Assembly (NCBI GenBank): GCA_035772405.1
Contig: JAYKKM010000500.1
Span: 1 to 64,000, forward strand
DNA length: 64,000 nucleotides
Origin: Chrysogorgia sp. JL179-B06
Lineage: Eukaryota > Cnidaria > Anthozoa > Scleralcyonacea > Chrysogorgiidae
Reading direction: 5' to 3'
In this document: piece after piece, positions 59,349 to 64,000 of the stretch
Layout: each line of letters opens with the position of its first letter
Position numbering within the stretch: the stretch's first letter is position 1
The notes under the pieces: model-generated
Seen by the model: the letters and a program-made list of their open reading frames with translations, nothing else
The model's database searches: none
Told to the model about the DNA's origin: nothing
Position numbers and translations under genes: made by a program

Positions 59349-59854
59349 TCAGAGGACTAGTTTAGTCTTTTTAGCAGGTGGTGGAGTGCACGAAGGGCAA
59401 AGCCATTCACTTTGCGTAGAATTGCATTGCACACATTTCAGGTGAAACCATTCCCCGCAAAGATCGCATGCAATCATATCATCGTACTCTTCCGGAAGTT
59501 TGCATTTGCAGAAGGTCTCGACTGTAGCGCTGTTGTGGTGTCTTTGCTGGACCATTGGCCGACGTGCGTGTGGGAAACGCGTCAGCTCGCCATTCTCGAA
59601 GCATGACAGAAGGTGGCTCCTCATCTTCTTCTGGTCGAAGCGGACCTCATGCACCAGTTGGTTCCCGCTCGCTAATTCGTAGGCGATGGCGAACAGTCCG
59701 CAGTCGGTTGATCCTGTCTGGATCTGCACAGGTGGAATATCGACTTGCAGATGCCCGAAATCATCGATCAAGGTGCGATAACACTGGGCCAGCTGGACTT
59801 CGGTTGATCCCGTAATGTCATCATAGAGGCTATCAGACACTTTAACGTAACCCC
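59349..59854 (-). CDS. Exon 9: Ulp1 catalytic Cys and PHD finger
   Basis: It opens GGYVKVSDSLYDDI, with the Asp position, then QIQTGSTDCGLFAIAYE, where DCG holds the nucleophile Cys and the preceding Gln the oxyanion position. From about residue 115 a C4HC3 PHD finger follows (CKCKLPEEY, CDLCGEWFHLKCV, WLCPSC), then a basic tail and a stop at 59349. Confidence 0.88.
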
Positions 59855-62800
59855 CTGCCAACAACAACAAATTTTAAGGGAGAACACAAACCTCAGTGGT
59901 GCCAGAGACCTCAGGAAGTCTGATTCTATCATATGCACATTTAAAGTGATAAACAATATTTACCAATTGATGACGATGTAATCCAATGGTGTGCTCCAGT
60001 GTTATGGATCTGAATCCCTTCTGGCATGGTCGCGAATGACGTCTGTGACAGGACGGTGTCCTGTAGGCCGCCGACATGTGGGAACTTTCGCTTGAGGAGT
60101 TTTTGCGCGGCGTTCATATGTCGGTCGTTCAGCATTCTAGGCAGTTTTAGCAGTGTCTTCTCTTCTTTCTTCAAACCAAGTTCATTTATCCAATATTCTT
60201 CCGAAGGATTTTTAATTGTTTTAGTTTTATTGGTTTCAACCTCTGCGAAAGTAAATACAAGATATAAACAGAAGTGAGAAAAATTATATAATATGAAGGA
60301 TTGAGGGCGAATAAACCAACTTATAAAATACCTTCAACTGCAACCCTAACGGGAGTTTGGGTCTGCTCAACGCTTGGTACACGTGGCTTTGTCACAGTTG
60401 CGTTAACTTTCTTTTTTATTTTTTTGTTTTTATTGACTGCAACCGCTATAAAACATTATAAAAGATAAACAGCTATAAGTGAACTTTCGATGACAATATG
60501 ATCAAGGAAGGCAAATAAAACCAGCTTATAAAATACCTTTAACTGCAACACTAACAGGAGTTTGGGTCTGCTCATCGCTTGGTACATATGGTTTTAGCAC
60601 AGCTGCATTAACTTTCTTCTTGTTTATGTTACCTGTTGAACAGTTCTAAAGAAAACGAAGAACACATAGTTTTAACTTAACATCTAATAAAACAACAGTC
60701 TTGCAACGCAAGTATATCCTTATATACAATCGACTCCTAAGGACATACCTTAATTTTGTACACGTTTTTTCCCAAACAGTCAACCACTTCATAAGGTCCT
60801 AACCATTTAGCATCTAACTTGCCCCCTTTACGTGAGTCGTTTTTACTGTTTTCTGAGCAGCACAAGCGATCCTTGGGTAAACTCCTACATGTATGAATAA
60901 AAATCTTACTTAATAAATAATATCACTGAAAGGCTAATTATTCTTGTTGTGCAGTGACTGTACTGTGTATGCAATGTTTCTTATACCTTCTTATATACGC
61001 CATGCTTTGCGTCGTAAAGTTTCTTCTGTTTTTGTTGGCCGTCCTTGATATTGTCTGCCACTTTACCGTATGACTTGCGAAGATCTGCGAGCTCTTCTAT
61101 TCTTTCGTCCAATGTCTGTTCATTGCCTTCTGGTGAAATCTCCATCTGTATTGGAAGTCGTGCTTCTCTTCCAAACATCAAGTAGAAGGGCGTGTGTTTC
61201 GTCGTCGCTTGGACGGAGGTGCGATAGGCGAACAGGATATCGTCTATGGCTTCGTCCCAGTTGTCTTGTTTCTCATTCACCGCCTTCCGAAGTGCGCGTT
61301 GGATGGTCTGATTGAAACGTTCATCTAATCCATTACTTTGAGGATGGTACGCAGTTGTTACTCGATGCTCTGTCCCTGTTGGATTTGCAAATAAATTATC
61401 AAAAATTTGTTTTTTTCGAACAAATTATTCTGGAAATTCTGCATAACAGTATTAGAAATTACCCCTGCACATAAACAGATTGTATAATATTATAAAAAGA
61501 TATCCGTCTCTGAAAAAGTTTTTTGCCGACGATCGATATTTTCCCGATATTCTTTCAATTTCCGTAATTATTCAATTTCCGATTTTCTTTAAATTTCCGT
61601 AAAGGCAGTAAAGGCCAAAAAAAGCAGCTTGTTTTCAAACTTATCTTGACTGATGACTCATTTCACAGAAACAAAACAACAAGAACGCAATTCCCAATGC
61701 GGCCATTCTTTTGTTTCACTACTATTCTTGAACAACAATAGTTCCGCCTCATCACCTACTCGCTATTATCATCTTAACCATCCCTGTGCCTAGGTTACCG
61801 TTTACTAGCTTTTCATTAAGGCGATGACTCATTTATAGAAACAAAAAATGGGATTGGATGCACTTTAAGCAGTTTTCAATCATACTTGATAACATGTAAC
61901 TTTGGTTTCAATTCAACACTAGACCTAATAGATTTCATAAAGATATGAAATAAAATTGAAACGCCGGTTGACAATCACGGCAGTTATATAACCACACTTT
62001 GTAATATGTTAACCATGTATATCAAAATAAGATATACCTGTCCTTTGATGTAACTCTTCGCTGACTTGGTTAACGAATTCACGGCCCTGGTCTGATATCT
62101 GGATTTCGCGCACCCATTTCTGGTCATCGTCCAATAGATGAAGTCCGCAACGCAACGTGCTGTCTTGTTGGGGGCTGCAACTGCCTCGGGCCATTTGGTG
62201 AAGTAATCGCACATGGTTATTATATATTTATTACCCTTTTTAGTTTCTGGGAGAGGGCCGATCAGATCAATACCAACCTAAAAAATATCGATTAAAAAGA
62301 GTATAAAGGACACAAAATTAAAAAATTATGAAATGTCAAAATGAAATTAAAAGATAATTAAGATTCAAAAAAAATCTACACGACGTAACCAGTAAGGTTA
62401 AGCGTTTCGATGAAAAAGCATTTCAAGCATTGGCACAGTGAATTGAAGCTCTAAAATTTCCAGTAATTTTACTTAATATTAGGACAAATATAACTAGAAC
62501 GTACTTGTTTCCATGCTCCTGAAGGAACAGGAATTGGATGGAGTGAAGGCACAGTCTTATTTAACTTTGGGTTTACTTTTTGGCACTGATGACACGCTGA
62601 AATAAAGTTCCTTAAATCATTCACCATCCCCCTCCAGTAGAAGCGCTGCTCTATTTTGTTCAATGTTTTGTCTCGTCCGAAATGTGCATTACCTGCAGGA
62701 CCCTCGTGGCATTGGCTATATGAGAAATCAAGAATAGAAGATATTAGAAAAATGAAATAAAAGCGTTACTGAAACGAAATAAAACGCGAAAAAACAGTAA

Positions 62801-63013
62801 ACGTTTATCTTACCGGATAATACGTTGCTGTGTTTCCTTGTCGAGAATAACTTGACGTGGAGCTTTTGAAAAATTGTTTCTGCTGCCCAGATAAAACAGC
62901 ATACCATCGTTTAAAGTAAAATCGGCAGCCCTTTTTCTCAAATCACGCTTTTGCTGTTTAGAACATTCTTCAGGGTACTCTTGGTGTTCAAGGTAGGCCA
63001 AAATAGCTTCCAT
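59349..63013 (-). CDS. Ginger-like transposase: integrase-GPY/F-Ulp1-PHD, eight exons
   Basis: One minus-strand gene reads through eight exons with GT-AG introns of 89-662 bp: 63013-62814, 62715-62505, 62277-62038, 61375-60987, 60884-60749, 60645-60537, 60445-60332, 60242-59964, then the terminal 59854-59349 (nine segments if the duplicated exon is counted separately). Domains in order: H2C2 zinc-binding, DDE integrase core, GPY/F, linker, C48 Ulp1-type protease, PHD finger. The integrase is of the Gypsy/Ginger type, but no gag, protease, reverse transcriptase or RNase H precedes it, and the start ATG follows an in-frame stop. That fits cut-and-paste Ginger elements. Two small frame disturbances (about 62105 and 60840) are the only lesions seen. 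All exon phases otherwise match. Confidence 0.85.
59964..60242 (-). CDS. Exon 8: Ulp1-type protease N-terminal part
   Basis: After an acceptor CGCAG it reads EYWINELGLKKEE, LNDRHMNAAQKLLKRKFP, VGGLQDTVLSQ and HNTGAHHWITSSSI. HHW holds the catalytic His expected in C48 SUMO-protease-like domains. The donor is TTG|GTAAAT. Confidence 0.85.
60332..60445 (-). CDS. Exon 7: tandem duplicate of exon 6
   Basis: 114 nt, open and in phase. It repeats KKKVNA, VP then EQTQTPV and VAV from exon 6 with substitutions (K to R in the KPY motif), and the intron sequence around the donor is duplicated too. If spliced in, the linker is doubled without a frame change. Confidence 0.75.
60537..60645 (-). CDS. Exon 6: linker, with VNAAVLKPY
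   Basis: Open in the required phase. VNAAVLKPYVP ends the integrase-like part, followed by a proline/threonine-rich tail (EQTQTPVSVAV). Flanked by TTCTTTAG and AAAG|GTATTT. Confidence 0.75.
60749..60884 (-). CDS. Exon 5: GPY/F module
   Basis: VLLRK in the first frame changes to KGGKLDAKWLGPYEVV and GKNVYKIK in another, the GPY/F signature. The shift is one base net, near 60840 in an A-rich stretch. The acceptor is ACATGTAG and the donor AAG|GTATGT. Confidence 0.8.
60987..61375 (-). CDS. Exon 4: integrase catalytic Glu and C-terminal part
   Basis: It opens TEHRVTTAYHPQSNGLDERF, where the Glu completes the DDE triad, then ILFAYRTSVQATTKHTPFYL and LMFGREARLP, all standard for Gypsy/Ginger integrases. 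Open for 129 codons. The donor is AAG|GTATAA. Confidence 0.88.
62038..62277 (-). CDS. Exon 3: DDE integrase core, first two acidic residues
   Basis: It opens VGIDLIGPLPETKKG, giving the first catalytic Asp, then YFTKWPEAVA. ISDQGREFVNQ gives the second. A one-base shortage near 62105, beside AAA, shifts the frame between these motifs; restoring one base would make the exon end in the phase required by the next exon. The exon ends TG at a GTATAT donor. Confidence 0.85.
62505..62715 (-). CDS. Exon 2: H2C2 zinc-binding module
   Basis: The acceptor is CATATAG. The frame joins exon 1 as IIR-QCHEGPAGNAHFGRDKT. The pattern CHEG...AHFG, then ISACHQCQKV, supplies the two histidines and two cysteines. 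FYWRGM between them is typical. The donor CAA|GTACGT lies after GAWKQ. Confidence 0.85.
62814..63013 (-). CDS. Exon 1: transposase N-terminus
   Basis: ATG at 63013 directly follows an in-frame TAA. The 66 codons (MEAILAYLEHQEYPEE..., KRDLRKRAADFTLNDG, MLFYLGSR) resemble the region just before the zinc-binding module in Gypsy/Ginger integrases. The donor is CCG|GTAAGA. Confidence 0.8.
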
Positions 63014-63934
63014 TTACGTAATAATACTTTGTATATAAAATTGACAATCGACGGTGTTTTTTGTTCTGGTACGTATTCAGAGCACAAGGCAAGTGAATGC
63101 CGTTAAGATCAGCCCTACTTTTATAGCTATTACCGTATTGGACTTGTTTAGAAATAAATTAATAAAAATAGAAATTATCAGATAAAGTGCCGCAAATTTC
63201 GACAATAGCAATATCAATCGTTAACAATGGCCTAACATAACAATCAATAACAATAGAAATCGTTAACAATGGCCTTCGCGGTGACCACTTTTTAACAATG
63301 AACGATGACTCACATATGCAAAACAACAATATGAAAAAAGTGTTTAGAATTTGAATAGGGTGGGTTTTGGAACATTGGTCTCTTCCACAGATCTCTAAAA
63401 TATGATTGGATCGGACCTTTCTATTGTGTTTGATGTTTTAACTTTATCTTATAATCGCTTTTTAATTCTCTGGGCTGTGCTTCCTATTCATGACGTAGCT
63501 ATCCTCCCATGTGTATATATTATTACAAGAAAAGTTCTTAAAATAACGATTTTGTCGTGGTGACAAAATTAAATATTGCTTTGGAAAATGCATTCATGAA
63601 GGTGAATTGCAATGTTGGGTAGTTCTTAAAAGAAGTGTTCTGCTAGAGTCAGAGTTAAGAAAAAAGTAGAGAAAAACATTTAAACAAAAATAGAAAGATG
63701 ATGCATTTCGGCGGACAATTTATCAACAAAACAGAGCGGGTATTTATACGATAAATGTTGAATAACGTCACCCCCATTAATGAAGTGACGCTATATTTAA
63801 CATACTAAAACAAAACCCATGATGAAAGAGAAAGATGTTTTCCAATCGCTGAGTCACACTTCGACATTGCCGTTTTGGCGGCTGCTGATGAGTGGAAAGT
63901 TTTATTTCGAATGACAGATTTATATCTTGCGACT
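63014..63934. promoter_or_regulatory. Upstream region of the Ginger-like gene
   Basis: AT-rich and without an open frame. A direct repeat (ATCGTTAACAATGGCCT) lies at about 63218 and 63269. A hairpin (CGTCAC...GTGACG) lies at 63766-63790. It probably holds the 5' untranslated region and promoter, but no TATA box is certain. Confidence 0.4.
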
Positions 63935-64000
63935 AAAGGGGAGGGCGAAATTCCTAAAGGGGGGCGATATTCCTAGGAAATTTGTCCCCCGGGAGGCGGA
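63935..64000. repeat. Right terminus repeats, cut by the window end
   Basis: AATTCCTA and GGGGGGCGATATTCCTAGG, then TTTGTCCCCCGGGAGGC, invert the unit near 59150. The outer end of the transposon lies beyond base 64000. Confidence 0.55.

Larger units (their letters stand above)
60304..60660. repeat. Tandem duplication (~205-bp period) creating exons 6 and 7
   Basis: CTTATAAAATACCTT occurs at 60319 and 60525, and AGTTTGGGTCTGCTCA plus CGCTTGGTACA in both copies at the same offset. The similarity covers the exon and its flanking intron bases. Confidence 0.8.

Noticed and set aside
59349..63013. Gypsy LTR retrotransposon remnant
   Set aside because: The integrase type alone would allow it, but the start codon sits just before the zinc module, the gene is spliced, no RT or RNase H precedes it in the window, and Ulp1 and PHD parts follow in frame.

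Overview
This window is eukaryotic, AT-rich and dominated by repeats. It most likely comes from an anthozoan cnidarian (sea anemone, coral or relative). The evidence is spliced genes with GT-AG introns, several non-LTR retrotransposon lineages, a Penelope-like element with hammerhead ribozymes, tRNA-derived SINEs, and an ORF at 19.8-20.3 kb resembling a secreted-protein domain I associate with anthozoan skeletal-matrix and EGF/ficolin-like proteins. There are no bacterial-style operons. Host genes are represented only by fragments.

Layout. 0-10 kb: mostly unannotated intergenic DNA, a G-rich tract, a minisatellite, and a decayed multi-exon coding region of unknown family (2.1-6.2 kb). 9.6-10.6 kb: the best host-gene evidence, two divergent gene fragments. 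The minus-strand one has a 185-nt exon and a 19-nt micro-exon joined in frame; the plus-strand one is a 117-nt start exon. 11-14 kb: a decayed plus-strand LINE. 14-18.7 kb: minisatellite, hairpins, (TA)n tracts and a 2.2-kb inverted pair of Penelope-like 3' ends, each with a hammerhead ribozyme core. 19.8-22 kb: the anthozoan secreted-domain exon, a GTGCG repeat, and two SINE copies with attached TA/GATA microsatellites.

22.3-50 kb is one structure. A minus-strand LINE is split by a 23.4-kb block made of about 44 tandem copies of a ~481-bp satellite. The block is bounded at both ends, and interrupted near its right edge, by the same ~448-bp TA-duplicating MITE. The LINE reading frame resumes across the block with a clean TA target-site duplication. 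50.0-55.3 kb: a near-complete minus-strand CR1-type LINE between 18-bp direct repeats, carrying a probable solo LTR and a second small insertion. 57.0-58.2 kb: a TIR element with a 9-bp target-site duplication (Mutator-like by that criterion), carrying an antisense RecQ-like helicase scrap. 58.6-59.1 kb: a Tc1/mariner-like transposase relic.

59.1 kb to the window end: a Ginger-like DNA transposon. One spliced minus-strand gene of eight exons encodes, in order, an H2C2 zinc-binding module, a DDE integrase with all three acidic residues visible, a GPY/F module, a duplicated linker exon, a Ulp1-type cysteine protease and a C-terminal PHD finger. Only two small frame disturbances, both next to A-rich runs, break it. 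The integrase would cut and paste the element; the Ulp1 and PHD parts presumably act on SUMO-like conjugates and on chromatin, but that is inference.

The most unusual items are the MITE-bounded satellite composite, the ribozyme-bearing inverted Penelope pair, and the integrase-Ulp1-PHD fusion.
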